From Thalassotalea euphylliae (GTDB taxonomy: Bacteria; Pseudomonadota; Gammaproteobacteria; Enterobacterales; Alteromonadaceae), in assembly GCF_003390375.1 (NCBI RefSeq), contig NZ_QUOT01000001.1, positions 1,426,001-1,490,000 on the forward strand: a stretch of 64,000 bases of DNA, in the 5' to 3' direction. Shown one piece after another: positions 28,080 to 37,907 of this stretch (positions within the stretch are counted from its first letter, which is position 1; every line of letters begins with the position of its first letter). The translations under genes were made by a program, and so were the position numbers. The notes under the pieces are model-generated. The model saw only the letters and a list, made by a program, of their open reading frames with translations. It had not been told where the DNA came from and ran no database searches.

Positions 28080-29648
28080 ATGCCCACATTACAGGCTTAC
28101 AATATCTCGTATCAATTTGATAACGGCGATACTCTTTTTGAAAATTTATCTTGCTCGTTAACCCAGCGACGAGTTGGTTTGGTTGGTAGAAATGGCGTTG
28201 GCAAATCACTATTCGCATCAATCATCAGCGGTGAGCAATTGCCATCAACAGGCACAGTAACTCCGCCAAATTCATATGCGGTTTACCGGCAACAAGCTAG
28301 CGAGTTACTTGGCAGTGAACTCTCGATTGCCCAGTACTTTGGAGTTAGCGAAATACTCACCGCTATTAAAAACATTGAATCAGGCGATTGTGATGGTAGG
28401 TGGTTTGAAATAGCTGGCGAGCAATGGCATTTACCCGCCCTACTTCACGAACAACTTGCAACTTTGGGCTTACCAAAAGACCTTAATTTTCCCTGTGCAA
28501 AACTTAGTGGTGGTCAGCTAGCGCGCTTGCAACTATGGCAGTTATTTAAAAGCGATGTGCAATTACTGATACTTGATGAACCTTCAAATCACCTTGATGA
28601 AGGCGCGAAGCAATGGCTGATAAATGCCATTGAAAACTTCACTGGCACCATTTTACTGATCAGCCACGATCGCTCGCTGCTGCGTGAAATGAATGAAATT
28701 TGGGAGCTTTCAAGCACAGGGTTAAGTGGTTATGGCGGCAACTATGATTTTTATGCAAAGCAAAAGCAAACTGAACAGCTAGCCATAGAAAGACAGTTAG
28801 CACAGCTAAACAAGGTACAGCAAAAGCTAGCGAGACAAGCGCAATTAAACCGTGAAAAAGCAGAGCAGCGAGCAGCCCAAGGAAACCGCCTGCGAAAAGG
28901 TGGCAGCCAATCAAAAATACTGCTCGACTTCAAAAAGGGTAAGGCAAGTGCAAGTAACGCTAGTCGCAATAAAAGCGCACAAGCTCGACAACAGCAATTA
29001 CAATCCCAAACGCAGGAGCTATGCCAAAAGCACGAAAACATCAGCACACAAAAGCTCTATATTGCAACGCAGCAAAGTAGCTCGCACAAAGCTATTTCAG
29101 TGCTTAATGGCGTATTGCCCTTTGGCAAAAAACGCCCTATTTCATTGCAGGCTTTTGCCAACAACAAGCTTCACCTTAAAGGCAATAACGGCTCAGGTAA
29201 GTCGACATTATTAAAAGGTATTTTAGGAGAAATAGTGCTAAGCCAAGGAGAGCTATTGGTAAATACGCCAGTGTGCTATCTAGACCAACACTTTGGCGTT
29301 ATCCAAGAGGATGAATCTATGCTAGCGAATATGATGACACTGTGCGAAGGTATGACAGAAACCTATGCTAGAACCTTACTTGCTGGCCTTGGCTTTCGTC
29401 GTGATGCGGTCTATCGCATTGGTAAACAACTTAGCGGCGGTGAAAAAATGAAGCTTGCAGTGCTAGTGATTAGCCATCAAGCCCATCAGCCATTTTTACT
29501 GCTCGATGAGCCAGATAACCATCTCGATTTAGCGTCAAAGCAGTTGTTAGCAAAAGCCCTTCTCGAATACCGTGGCGGCTTTATCTTGATCAGTCACGAC
29601 CTTGATTTTGCACAAGAATCTGGGGTTAACTGTGAATATCAATTGTGA
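28080..29648 (+). CDS. ABC-F family ATPase
   Basis: 522-residue cytosolic protein with two ABC domains and no membrane segment. Domain 1: Walker A GRNGVGKS, signature LSGGQLARLQL, Walker B LLILDEPSNHLD. A charged Gln/Lys/Arg-rich linker (~220-310) carries the ABC-F interdomain region. Domain 2: Walker A GNNGSGKS, signature LSGGEKMKLAV, Walker B FLLLDEPDNHLD. ABC-F proteins act on ribosomes, in translation control or antibiotic protection. I cannot assign a subfamily. A strong AGGAGG precedes the ATG. Isolated gene. Confidence 0.92.
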   Translation: MPTLQAYNISYQFDNGDTLFENLSCSLTQRRVGLVGRNGVGKSLFASIISGEQLPSTGTVTPPNSYAVYRQQASELLGSELSIAQYFGVSEILTAIKNIESGDCDGRWFEIAGEQWHLPALLHEQLATLGLPKDLNFPCAKLSGGQLARLQLWQLFKSDVQLLILDEPSNHLDEGAKQWLINAIENFTGTILLISHDRSLLREMNEIWELSSTGLSGYGGNYDFYAKQKQTEQLAIERQLAQLNKVQQKLARQAQLNREKAEQRAAQGNRLRKGGSQSKILLDFKKGKASASNASRNKSAQARQQQLQSQTQELCQKHENISTQKLYIATQQSSSHKAISVLNGVLPFGKKRPISLQAFANNKLHLKGNNGSGKSTLLKGILGEIVLSQGELLVNTPVCYLDQHFGVIQEDESMLANMMTLCEGMTETYARTLLAGLGFRRDAVYRIGKQLSGGEKMKLAVLVISHQAHQPFLLLDEPDNHLDLASKQLLAKALLEYRGGFILISHDLDFAQESGVNCEYQL

Positions 29649-29742
29649 ACTCCATTTGTAAGCTTTGCAGCGTGAGGCTGACTGTGCTTTTAACAACAAA
29701 GTGCCTTCCATCTCAAAATACTTTTCGGCAATAAGAAAAATA

Positions 29743-30660
29743 CTAACTCTCAATATTGCCAAAATAATGTTTTAGTGCTGCCAGTGCCGCTTGCATTTTA
29801 TAGGTATATTTTTTATCACGAGTAAGAGCGTAAACACTGTGTTTTTCGATTTGCCAATCAGGTAGTAACGGCACAAGCTCGCCGTTATCAAGCAAATGCT
29901 GAATTTCTAAGGTAGGCAATTGAGCAATACCTAGCCCTTCCTGTACATGGCTGATAAGCGCATTAAGATCATTAAACACATAACGTAAGGCTGGTTTAAA
30001 GCTCGCTGGAGCCGATTTAGCATGGTGTAAAACCACCTGGTTTAACACCCCTTTCGCTTCTATTTCGCCTAGTCCTAACCAAGTGTGATCGCCCAGCTCT
30101 CGCGGGGTGACTGGATTACCGTGCTGTTGCAGGTATTTAGGGCTAGCGCAAATAACTTTAGTCGCTTTACCAAGTTGGTGATAAATATAGCTAGAGTCTT
30201 TCGCCTCTCCGCAATCAATCACAATATCAATACGTTCATCAATCAGATCAACCGTTTCGTCGCTGGCGATCAACGATAGCTTTAACTCCTTGTGCTCTTT
30301 AAACAAGGGAGCGAGTGCTCGTGCTGCGGGTTTGGCCGCCAAGCCTACGGGTAAGGCGATGCGAAGCTCACCACTAATCGCGCTTCGACTCTGATGAATC
30401 ACTTCTTCTGCCTGCTCTGCTGCGGCAAGCATTTTCTTGCTTTGTAGGTAAAACTTTTCACCAGCTTCTGACACATTGATACGGCGAGTAGAGCGATACA
30501 GCAAAGTTACGTCTAGCTCACTTTCTAGCTGATTGATAAATTGGCTTACCGCCGGAGGACTAATACCCAGCTTAGCTGCTGCTTCACGCATCGAGCCAGC
30601 TTCCACTACATGGCAAAAAACACCCATCAATTTCAGACGATTAAGTAATTGAGAATTCAT
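29743..30660 (-). CDS. LysR family transcriptional regulator
   Basis: 305 residues from the Met at 30660 (MNSQLLNRLKLMGVFCHVVE); a frame 17 codons longer adds hydrophobic residues atypical of LysR proteins. The HTH is at ~18-40 (GSMREAAAKLGISPPAVSQF) and the effector domain follows from ~90. It is divergent from the TonB-dependent receptor gene, 460 bases away, so it may control iron or siderophore uptake (inference). Confidence 0.9.
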   Translation of the reverse strand: MNSQLLNRLKLMGVFCHVVEAGSMREAAAKLGISPPAVSQFINQLESELDVTLLYRSTRRINVSEAGEKFYLQSKKMLAAAEQAEEVIHQSRSAISGELRIALPVGLAAKPAARALAPLFKEHKELKLSLIASDETVDLIDERIDIVIDCGEAKDSSYIYHQLGKATKVICASPKYLQQHGNPVTPRELGDHTWLGLGEIEAKGVLNQVVLHHAKSAPASFKPALRYVFNDLNALISHVQEGLGIAQLPTLEIQHLLDNGELVPLLPDWQIEKHSVYALTRDKKYTYKMQAALAALKHYFGNIES

Positions 30661-31120
30661 ATCATTTGTAATTACAATTAAGCTTAGCTTAACAATGATA
30701 TAAGGAATCACCGTCTATTTAAAGCTTAAGCTTACTTCTATAATGCCCGCGATTTTTCCTACCTCGCATCACAAAAGCTTTTTAGCTAAGTGAAATAAGC
30801 CAAGCAGAAGCTATTTAGCTTCTTTTTTGTAATCAACTAACCAAATGGTTAAATGATTATTCAAAACTTAATTTGGTAGATACGAATCATTAGCACCTAC
30901 ATTTTTACAAGCAATTGTGTTTTGTTAAAAAGCACCCTGCCGTTTGTAAGTGAGAGGAAGGTACTAGCGCAAAGTCTCCTTCAAATGTTTGTTTAAGCCG
31001 CCTTAATAAGTGCTCGCAACACGTTAAGTAGATGTGAAAAACACTAAAAATATTAAAAACAAGATTGAACTCTTTATTAGAAATTCAGTTGAACTCTCTA
31101 TTCAAGACATGGGAAAACAC
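30661..31120. other. Divergent region between LysR and TonB receptor genes
   Basis: About 460 bases, AT-rich. An interrupted inverted repeat ATGATT (30853-30858) / AATCAT (30885-30890) lies in a region where a Fur or LysR operator would be expected, but it is not a good 19-bp Fur consensus. The receptor frame stays open back to a GTG at 31034, but that segment reads as non-signal leader sequence. Confidence 0.45.
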
Positions 31121-33532
31121 ATGAACCGTTTTAAGTTATCGCCGTTAGTAATCGCGATGATGGCATTAGGCACAAACGCCAATGCCGAAGCACCAGCCGA
31201 AAAAAACATTGAGCGCATTAGCGTATATGGTCAGCACAATGAGCTTATCCTAAACTCTGGTACCGCGACTAAGTCAGATATGGATTTAATCGAAATTCCA
31301 GCGGCCATTGTGGTGGTAAGCAAAGAGCTTATCGACCAGCAAGGCGCAACTGGCCTGCAAGAGATACTAAACAATATCAGTGGTTTAAACCAAGCTGGTA
31401 ACAACTATGGTATTGGTGATAACTTAGTGATTCGCGGTTTAGGTGTTAGCTACACTTACGACGGCATGTACGCAGGTGGTGGTTTAGGCAATAGCTACAA
31501 CCCTACTCGCTCAATGACAAACGTAGAAAGTATCGAGGTATTAAAAGGCCCTGCAACTGGGCTTTACGGTATTGGCGCTGCCGGCGGTATAATCAACCTA
31601 GTTGAGAAAAAGCCACAGCGTGAAGCCACATACCACCTGCGCGCTAGTGCTGGCAGCTGGGACAGCCAACAAGTAATGTTTGACGCAACTGGCCCAGTGA
31701 CTGATCAATTAGCCTACCGTTTAGTCGGTAACTACGAAAAAAGTGACGGCTACCGCGGCTTAAGCGATGAGCGCACCGAACTGTATTCAACTTTCTTATT
31801 AGACAACATCGACAATCACGCACTAACGTTATCAGCCGCGTATATTGATGACAGCGTACAAATTGATTCAATTGGCCATCCAGTTAGAATTTTAAACCAC
31901 GACAGCATCAATGGTAGTCCAAACGATTGGACGGCATTAGTTAACGACAGCGATGCCGATGGCGACGGTGTACTTGGTATTCAGTTAACTGACGCTCAGC
32001 GCCAACAATTGGCTGATTCAATTGTCGCAACCGACGGTTTCCAGCCTTTCGATTTAGGCAACGGTGCGTTAATTTCGCCATTATCGTCACCAAACAAAGG
32101 TGAAGAGCTGCGCGTTAAATTAAAGTCTGAGTGGCAAATTAACGACGAAACTCGTTTAATCCAACAACTACAATATCGTGATTACGAGTCACAATTTGTT
32201 CGTCAAACCGGTGCATTTAACTATGTTTACTGGAATCGCAATGGTGAAATCAATGCCAACCCACGTGCTCCGCTGGTGATTGACGATGTGCTTTACCCAT
32301 ATGCTGCGCGCCGCCAAGAGTACCGCCGCCAGTACTCAGACGAGCAATCACTACAATACTTCGCTGACTTACAAATCAAGTGGCAGTGGTTAGGCATGGA
32401 CGGTGAGCACTTAATCAGTGCTAACTATGAAGACCGCGATATGAGCGTGAAATCATGGTCAATTTACGATGCTGATGGCACTTCTGCCGAAAACGCTGTG
32501 CCTTACATTTTAGATATCAGAAACCCTAACTGGCCGACAGACTCGTTTGATGACTACGCGCCATCTTTACGCTCAAACTACGACAAGAACGTAAAAGCTG
32601 CGGGCATTAGCATTCAGGAAGTTATCTACTTTACTGACAGCCTAACGGGTCGCTTTGGTGGTGCTTACACCAAACTTGAGCAAACTTACCAACACAAAGG
32701 TACAGATCGTTCACCACTGGCAACCGAGGAAGCAGACACAGACGATAAAGGTTTCACTTACAACTTAGGCTTGAACTACCGTATTACACCTGAAATTGCA
32801 GTATTTGCTAACGCATCAAAAGGTCGCACGGCGTACAGTATTTTAGGCAGTATTTCGAGCTCTGAAACCGATAACCGCCCTGATTCTGAGTCTGAATCAA
32901 TTGACTTAGGTGTGCGTTTTACTGCGCTTAACGAAGAGTTAATCGGCTCTGTAGTTTGGTTCGACACGCGTCGTACTAACTTGCGTTACAACAACCCGTT
33001 GTTTAACGACAATCCAAACGATGCAGAATTTAACATTGACGTGCCACAGTACTTCTATAACGACGAAGACAAAACCCGTGGTGTTGAGTTCGACTTAAAC
33101 TTAGCGATCAGCGAAACCTTCTCAATGAATGCTAACGCGACATATCAAGATGCTGAGTTAATTCGCAACAGTAACCGTGGTACAAGTACCCCAGTATCTG
33201 GTCCAGTAAAAGGTATTCCTGAAAAGTTTGCCAGTGTTTGGGCTAACTACCGCGATCATTTATTCGGTTTACCGGGCGAGTTAAACGCCAGCCTTGGCTT
33301 AACCTATGAAGACGAGCGCAGTGTTAATTCAACTGGCTTTGGCTTGCCAGTATCGGCACTAAGTAGCTACAGCGTTTGGGATGCCGCATTCGGTTACGAA
33401 CACAAAAACTGGCAAGTAAAAGTTAACCTAAACAACATTTTCGACAAAACCTACTACTCGAAGGCAATGTTCTTAGGTGGTCTGCCAGGTGAAGGTCGCA
33501 ACGCGAAAGTCACCTTCGACTACAACTTCTAA
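31121..33532 (+). CDS. TonB-dependent siderophore receptor
   Basis: 803-residue outer-membrane gated barrel. The start at 31121 gives a proper signal peptide (MNRFKLSPLVIAMMALGTNA) with GGGA 6 bases before it. A TonB-box-like ERISVYG is near residue 33. The plug (~45-165) includes NLVIRGLGVSYTYDGMY, VESIEVLKGPATGLYGIGAA and GGIINLVEKKP. The barrel ends with a terminal Phe (VTFDYNF) after NLNNIFDKTYY. It should import a ferric siderophore, with the inner-membrane PepSY protein encoded downstream. A strong terminator follows. Confidence 0.95.
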   Translation: MNRFKLSPLVIAMMALGTNANAEAPAEKNIERISVYGQHNELILNSGTATKSDMDLIEIPAAIVVVSKELIDQQGATGLQEILNNISGLNQAGNNYGIGDNLVIRGLGVSYTYDGMYAGGGLGNSYNPTRSMTNVESIEVLKGPATGLYGIGAAGGIINLVEKKPQREATYHLRASAGSWDSQQVMFDATGPVTDQLAYRLVGNYEKSDGYRGLSDERTELYSTFLLDNIDNHALTLSAAYIDDSVQIDSIGHPVRILNHDSINGSPNDWTALVNDSDADGDGVLGIQLTDAQRQQLADSIVATDGFQPFDLGNGALISPLSSPNKGEELRVKLKSEWQINDETRLIQQLQYRDYESQFVRQTGAFNYVYWNRNGEINANPRAPLVIDDVLYPYAARRQEYRRQYSDEQSLQYFADLQIKWQWLGMDGEHLISANYEDRDMSVKSWSIYDADGTSAENAVPYILDIRNPNWPTDSFDDYAPSLRSNYDKNVKAAGISIQEVIYFTDSLTGRFGGAYTKLEQTYQHKGTDRSPLATEEADTDDKGFTYNLGLNYRITPEIAVFANASKGRTAYSILGSISSSETDNRPDSESESIDLGVRFTALNEELIGSVVWFDTRRTNLRYNNPLFNDNPNDAEFNIDVPQYFYNDEDKTRGVEFDLNLAISETFSMNANATYQDAELIRNSNRGTSTPVSGPVKGIPEKFASVWANYRDHLFGLPGELNASLGLTYEDERSVNSTGFGLPVSALSSYSVWDAAFGYEHKNWQVKVNLNNIFDKTYYSKAMFLGGLPGEGRNAKVTFDYNF

Positions 33533-33564
33533 CAGTCGTTTTAGTAGACGTTTATACAAACCAT

Positions 33565-33592
33565 AAAGCCAGTGCTCGCCACTGGCTTTTTT
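33565..33592 (+). terminator. Terminator after the TonB receptor gene
   Basis: Stem AGCCAGTG / CACTGGCT, loop CTCGC, then six T residues. A GTG inside this hairpin could be mistaken for the start of the next gene. Confidence 0.9.
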
Positions 33593-33604
33593 CAGTTTTT
33601 TATT

Positions 33605-33958
33605 ATGCCAAATACTCTAACTATTACACTTCGCTTAGTTGCCGCCACACTTGGCGCATACGCATTGGCTGTTGCCAGCAGTTTGGCGATGGTGCCCTTA
33701 TTTATCAAGCTGCTTGGCAGTTTAGTCACCGATGCCGTTTATGCTGCGACTATGTGGTCATATGTGGTGTTTTTCGCCGTGTTTATTTGCGCTTTTTCGG
33801 TGGGCTCACTCAACCGTTTATATTCAGGTTTACTGGTTAGCGGTGTGCTGTGTTTAGCAATTCATTTTGCTTTTGTAAGTCCGGCTACTGATTCAACCCC
33901 AAACGCCAAACTAACAAACTCAGTACTTCAAGTGATCAAAACCAAAGCAGGTAAATAA
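33605..33958 (+). CDS. Small membrane protein, DUF3649-like
   Basis: 117 residues from the ATG at 33605, chosen because the longer in-frame GTG at 33572 lies inside the terminator. Three hydrophobic helices (about 8-28, 38-62, 70-92). Position and layout match the DUF3649 proteins that sit between a TonB receptor and a PepSY protein in siderophore-uptake clusters. Its stop is one base before the PepSY gene start, so they are cotranscribed. Function unknown. Confidence 0.75.
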   Translation: MPNTLTITLRLVAATLGAYALAVASSLAMVPLFIKLLGSLVTDAVYAATMWSYVVFFAVFICAFSVGSLNRLYSGLLVSGVLCLAIHFAFVSPATDSTPNAKLTNSVLQVIKTKAGK

Positions 33959-33959
33959 G

Positions 33960-35600
33960 ATGAAAACGACCTTTCGAAAATCAATGATTTGGCTGCACAC
34001 ATACGTTGGCCTGCTAGCTGGTTGGCTACTATTTGTTATCTTCCTCACAGGCACGCTTAGCTATTACAATCATGAAATTACCCACTGGCTGACCAATGGC
34101 AAACACTCGCCACATTCACAACAAGTATTACTCGACAATGCCTTAAGTAAACTTCACGCAGAGGCACCCAATACTAAACGATGGCAAATCAGCCTACCGG
34201 ACGAACGCGGCAGTGGCTATCGCGTATCCTATCGCGAGGTTAATGCCGAGCCGAATGGCAAAAGAGCCAAACGCGTTTCACGCGACATTGACCCTGTTAC
34301 GTTGGAGTTTGCCGATCGCCAACAAATTCATGGCGGTAACTTTTTTCGCACCTTCCATTACACACTATCGCTCAGGCAATGGGGCGGCCGCTACGTAACA
34401 GGTGCTGCCGCAATGGCGATGCTTATTGCACTCTTTACTGGGATTTATACGCATAGACGATTTTTTAAAGACTTTTTCACCATTCGTCGCAACGAGCCGA
34501 AAAAATTCACTATCGACTTACACGCAATTCTTGGTGTAGTCACCATTCCGTTTTGCTTTGTTATTTGCGCCAGCGTGATGCTGATATATATCAGCATGTA
34601 TCAACCGTTTGCCATAGGCCAATACTTCGATAGCTATCGCGCGCTTGACAAGCAGGTTTCTACTAGCCACAAGCCGCTACAGCCAGCCAAACAAATTGCG
34701 GATAAGCCAATTGAACTAGAGGCTTATCAATCACAACTGAATGAACTACTCGGCCAGCACTGGGAAACACAGCACACGCTTGAGGGTTTAACTATCAATA
34801 ACCCAATGGATAACAACGCCCAGCTTGTCTTTGCAAAAGCAAAACATGAGCTGTTATCGAACAAAGCCGAAACTTTCGCATTGACACGCAGTGGTGAGCT
34901 ACTGCCAGAGATTGAAGCTGAGCGAACACCGCGTATGGTAAGACGCATTTTTTACGGTTTACACGAAGCACACTTTGCGTCGCCTGCACTTAGAGCGACT
35001 TTATTTGTCTTGGGGATGATGGCAACTGTGCTCATTGCCACAGGCATGGTGATTTGGCTGCAAAAACGCCAAGCCAAGCAAGGAAAGCAAGCTAATCAAG
35101 CCAAAGCAGGTCATACATTCGTAGAAAAAACGAATAACGGTATGTTTTATGGCTTATCGCTTGCTGTTGGCATGTATTTTTTATGCAGTAAATTAATACT
35201 TGCTGCTAACTTCACAGCTACTTTTAACTCGCTAGACAGTTTTTCAGGAATTGATATCAACGCTTTTTTTATCACTTGGCTAGTTGCGGTTTTGCTGTCT
35301 TGGCTACAGGGCATTAAGCAAGGTAAAAAATGCTTACTGATGCTGAATTTCATTATCTTCTCAATCCTATTGGCGATTGAGTTGGGCTCTTCGAACCTTG
35401 TAAATGTCTTTTCAGAGAATGAGGAAACCGTCGTTGCCTATTCCTTTGACACAGCCAAAGCCACCATTAACTTTTGGCTGTTGCTGACTTGTGGTTACTT
35501 TTTTACGGCACTAAAAAAGACACTAACCACAGACAAGCTAGCCAAGCCATCAGTTCCATCATCTAAAACACTTACACCATTAACAGAGGCAAGGAGATAA
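33960..35600 (+). CDS. PepSY-associated transmembrane protein (PiuB-like)
   Basis: 546 residues. It begins with the typical WLHTYVGLLAGWLLFVIFLT first helix and has further helices near 137-157, 195-215, 340-362 and four at the C-terminus (~395-510). A large periplasmic part (about 215-335) includes LVFAKAKHELLSNKAETFAL. Family members are thought to reduce or release iron from siderophores at the inner membrane. The neighbours (receptor upstream, DUF3325-like downstream) form the standard cluster. Confidence 0.9.
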   Translation: MKTTFRKSMIWLHTYVGLLAGWLLFVIFLTGTLSYYNHEITHWLTNGKHSPHSQQVLLDNALSKLHAEAPNTKRWQISLPDERGSGYRVSYREVNAEPNGKRAKRVSRDIDPVTLEFADRQQIHGGNFFRTFHYTLSLRQWGGRYVTGAAAMAMLIALFTGIYTHRRFFKDFFTIRRNEPKKFTIDLHAILGVVTIPFCFVICASVMLIYISMYQPFAIGQYFDSYRALDKQVSTSHKPLQPAKQIADKPIELEAYQSQLNELLGQHWETQHTLEGLTINNPMDNNAQLVFAKAKHELLSNKAETFALTRSGELLPEIEAERTPRMVRRIFYGLHEAHFASPALRATLFVLGMMATVLIATGMVIWLQKRQAKQGKQANQAKAGHTFVEKTNNGMFYGLSLAVGMYFLCSKLILAANFTATFNSLDSFSGIDINAFFITWLVAVLLSWLQGIKQGKKCLLMLNFIIFSILLAIELGSSNLVNVFSENEETVVAYSFDTAKATINFWLLLTCGYFFTALKKTLTTDKLAKPSVPSSKTLTPLTEARR

Positions 35601-35603
35601 AGC

Positions 35604-35900
35604 ATGGCTAATATTTTAAGTGTTATCGCCCTACTCTTCGCCATTGTTTGCCTATCGTTAGCGATGCAAAAGCATTACAAAGCATGCTTTGACGGGCGCT
35701 TAAATGAAAATAAAGAAAGGCGACTTAAAATGAGTGGGTGGTTGTTAATGGTAATTTCAATAGCACTGGTAGAGCCGAAAGGTATTAACTATGTGGTTTG
35801 GACTTGCCAACTAGCACTGGTTATTTTTTTACAAGCTTGGCTGCTGAGTGCCATCGCTGAGCGAAAAACTGGTCTGAAACAAGCAAGAAAAGCGAGATAA
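35604..35900 (+). CDS. DUF3325-like small membrane protein
   Basis: 98 residues with about three hydrophobic helices (2-20, 43-60, 66-84) and a basic tail. It starts 3 bases after the PepSY gene stop. DUF3325 proteins commonly end PepSY siderophore-uptake operons, which supports the call. Function unknown. Confidence 0.78.
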   Translation: MANILSVIALLFAIVCLSLAMQKHYKACFDGRLNENKERRLKMSGWLLMVISIALVEPKGINYVVWTCQLALVIFLQAWLLSAIAERKTGLKQARKAR

Positions 35901-36072
35901 GGAAAAGTAAGCTTTTGCAACAAACCATTATTAACAAAAATATAAAACAGATTGCATTATGTAACCAATAATAAATTTTAAATAAACATTCTAGTATAGA
36001 AACACAGCTTGATTGGCGATAAGTCAACCAAGCTATGCGTTACAAAAGAACCCACTAACTAGAGAATTTATT

Positions 36073-36918
36073 ATGAAATATCAAGGTTTTCAGACATTCA
36101 CTACAGATCAACAAGATGGCATTTTAACCGTTACCTTTAATTTTGGAACCGTCAATGTGCAAGGGCAAGAAATGCTGGCAGATCTTAACAGCCTAGCCAT
36201 GCGATTTGAGCTCGACCGCGACACCAAAGTGGTTGTTTTCCAATCCACCAACCCTGAAATTTGGGTTTGTCACTACGATACTGAGCTACTCAAGGATATG
36301 TCAGAAGAAGCAGTATCACGAGAAGATGCCCAGCTACTTGACCTGCAATCGGTTTGTGAGCGCATTAGCAAAGTACCACAGGCAACAATTGCCAAGCTTG
36401 AAGGCTTCGCCCGTGGTGGCGGTCATGAACTGGCACTGGCACTAGATATGCGTTTTGCCGCACGCGGTAAATTCAAAATTATGCAAATGGAAGTGGGCAT
36501 GGGCATTTTGCCTTGTGGCGGTGGAGCTTCACGTATGGCACGTCAAGCAGGATTAGGTCGCGCATTAGAAATTATCCTTAGCGCTCGCGATTTTGACGCT
36601 GATGAAGCAGAAGCTTACGGCACCATTAACAAAGCCCTAGAGCCAGATGAAATTGGCCCATATGTCGATAAATTAGCGCAGCGCATTGCTAAATTCCCAG
36701 CTGAATCCATTAATGCGTGTAAGCAGATGGTGTATGAATCAATCGATAAGCCTATTGATGAGGCGCTTAAAGCGGAAGCTTACTGGCTTTACCAAGCCAT
36801 CAGTAAAACTCCTGCAATTAAGCGTTTTACCATTGCCGACGAGCAAGGCTTGGAGCATGAGATGGAAAACCAGCGCAATTGGGAAGAGTTAGTGATGAAG
36901 GTGCAAGATATTAACTAA
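36073..36918 (+). CDS. Enoyl-CoA hydratase/isomerase family protein
   Basis: 281 residues from the Met at 36073; a longer frame adds 20 unrelated residues. Crotonase fold: the oxyanion-hole segments IAKLEGFARGGGHELALALD and MEVGMGILPCGGGASRMARQ are visible. Catalytic Glu positions of classical hydratases are not clearly kept, so the actual reaction is uncertain. No other fatty-acid gene is adjacent; it stands alone on the plus strand. Confidence 0.85.
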   Translation: MKYQGFQTFTTDQQDGILTVTFNFGTVNVQGQEMLADLNSLAMRFELDRDTKVVVFQSTNPEIWVCHYDTELLKDMSEEAVSREDAQLLDLQSVCERISKVPQATIAKLEGFARGGGHELALALDMRFAARGKFKIMQMEVGMGILPCGGGASRMARQAGLGRALEIILSARDFDADEAEAYGTINKALEPDEIGPYVDKLAQRIAKFPAESINACKQMVYESIDKPIDEALKAEAYWLYQAISKTPAIKRFTIADEQGLEHEMENQRNWEELVMKVQDIN

Positions 36919-37044
36919 CAAATATTACTCTGAGTAGTCGCTAAATAGTACTGAGAGTACATGCCAAGTAGTGCAGTGTTATCCCCCTGCACTATTTGGT
37001 TAATTGCATTATTTCATTAGTCTAGATTTAAATAACTTAGGCAA

Positions 37045-37587
37045 CTAAAACACACCGTTTTCATTGCGAATATTGCCGCCACTGATTAACGAATAAAATC
37101 GCATAAAACCATCCAGCGCTTGAATTGAGTCCCAATGCTCCACAATTCGACCATTCTCTAAACGCCAGGTATCAATAATATTCATGCCTTTTTGATCGTT
37201 ACCGCGATGTTCTTTTTTCAACGTGGCATGCGAGTGAAATATCACATAGTCACCGTCAACATAGATGTGTTTCACGTCATAGCTATAGTCTGGGTAGTCT
37301 TCAACAAATTCTTGTAAAAAGCTTACCAAACCGGTGACTTTATCTGGCAAGTTACGATTGTGCTGTGTATAAGCGCTGTCGTTATAGCGCTGTAAAACAT
37401 AATCAAAATTGTGATTGTTCATTAAGTTTTGCACAAAATCAGTGATCACTTCCGCATTCTCAAGTTCTTGCGCTGTCCAATTGGCTTTTTGCAAAGATGC
37501 CAAGTCAATAATAGGTTGCTTAGCGGCATTAGCCGTTGCCACACTAGTTAATACAACAAATGCTAATAATGTTATTACTTTCCACAT
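37045..37587 (-). CDS. Exported SnoaL/NTF2-like protein
   Basis: 180 residues with a signal peptide (MWKVITLLAFVVLTSVATANA). The mature part has the cone-like NTF2/SnoaL pattern: MNNHNFDYVLQRYNDSAYTQ, QHNRNLPDKVTGLVSFLQEF and MNIIDTWRLENGRIVEHWDS, as in polyketide-cyclase-like or predicted SnoaL-aldol-condensation enzymes. The ribosome site TGAGGAAAA lies before the ATG. Likely periplasmic. Substrate unknown. Confidence 0.82.
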   Translation of the reverse strand: MWKVITLLAFVVLTSVATANAAKQPIIDLASLQKANWTAQELENAEVITDFVQNLMNNHNFDYVLQRYNDSAYTQHNRNLPDKVTGLVSFLQEFVEDYPDYSYDVKHIYVDGDYVIFHSHATLKKEHRGNDQKGMNIIDTWRLENGRIVEHWDSIQALDGFMRFYSLISGGNIRNENGVF

Positions 37588-37907
37588 AAGTTTTTCCTCA
37601 TTAGATATTTAAGCTCAATAGTTACTTATGTATACCAACATAAACAAAAGAAACTTAAGAAACAAGAACGCACAAAAGCATGCCCTAGTTACCTTTTAGT
37701 GCCTATAGGCATTGAATCAACTGAGGAAAAACATATAAATTTTAAGGCTGAACATTCGAACAACCATACACTAAGAGCTTGATTAATAAGAGGTATGTTA
37801 ACTAATAAGCGCGATGGATACAGTTTAAAGGAATTGAGTTGTAACGAAAAAGGCAGATAGTCGCCTATCTGCCTTCTTTAGCATTGAGCGTAGTAAACGT
37901 ATTAAGC
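37588..37907. other. Intergenic region downstream of the PagL-like gene
   Basis: About 320 bases, AT-rich. It contains the terminator of the PagL-like gene at 37846-37875 and, near the other end, the promoter region of the SnoaL-like gene. No further ORF or RNA gene was recognised. Confidence 0.5.
37846..37875 (-). terminator. Terminator of the PagL-like gene
   Basis: Perfect 11-bp stem AAGGCAGATAG / CTATCTGCCTT with tetraloop (TCGC on the plus strand); on the minus strand it is followed by a run of T, 33 bases after the stop. Confidence 0.9.

Noticed and set aside
30853..30890. Possible Fur box before the TonB receptor
   Set aside because: The ATGATT / AATCAT arms are 26 bases apart and do not match the 19-bp Fur pattern.
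33572..33604. GTG start that extends the DUF3649-like gene
   Set aside because: The GTG lies inside the terminator hairpin of the TonB receptor gene; the internal ATG at 33605 is more plausible.
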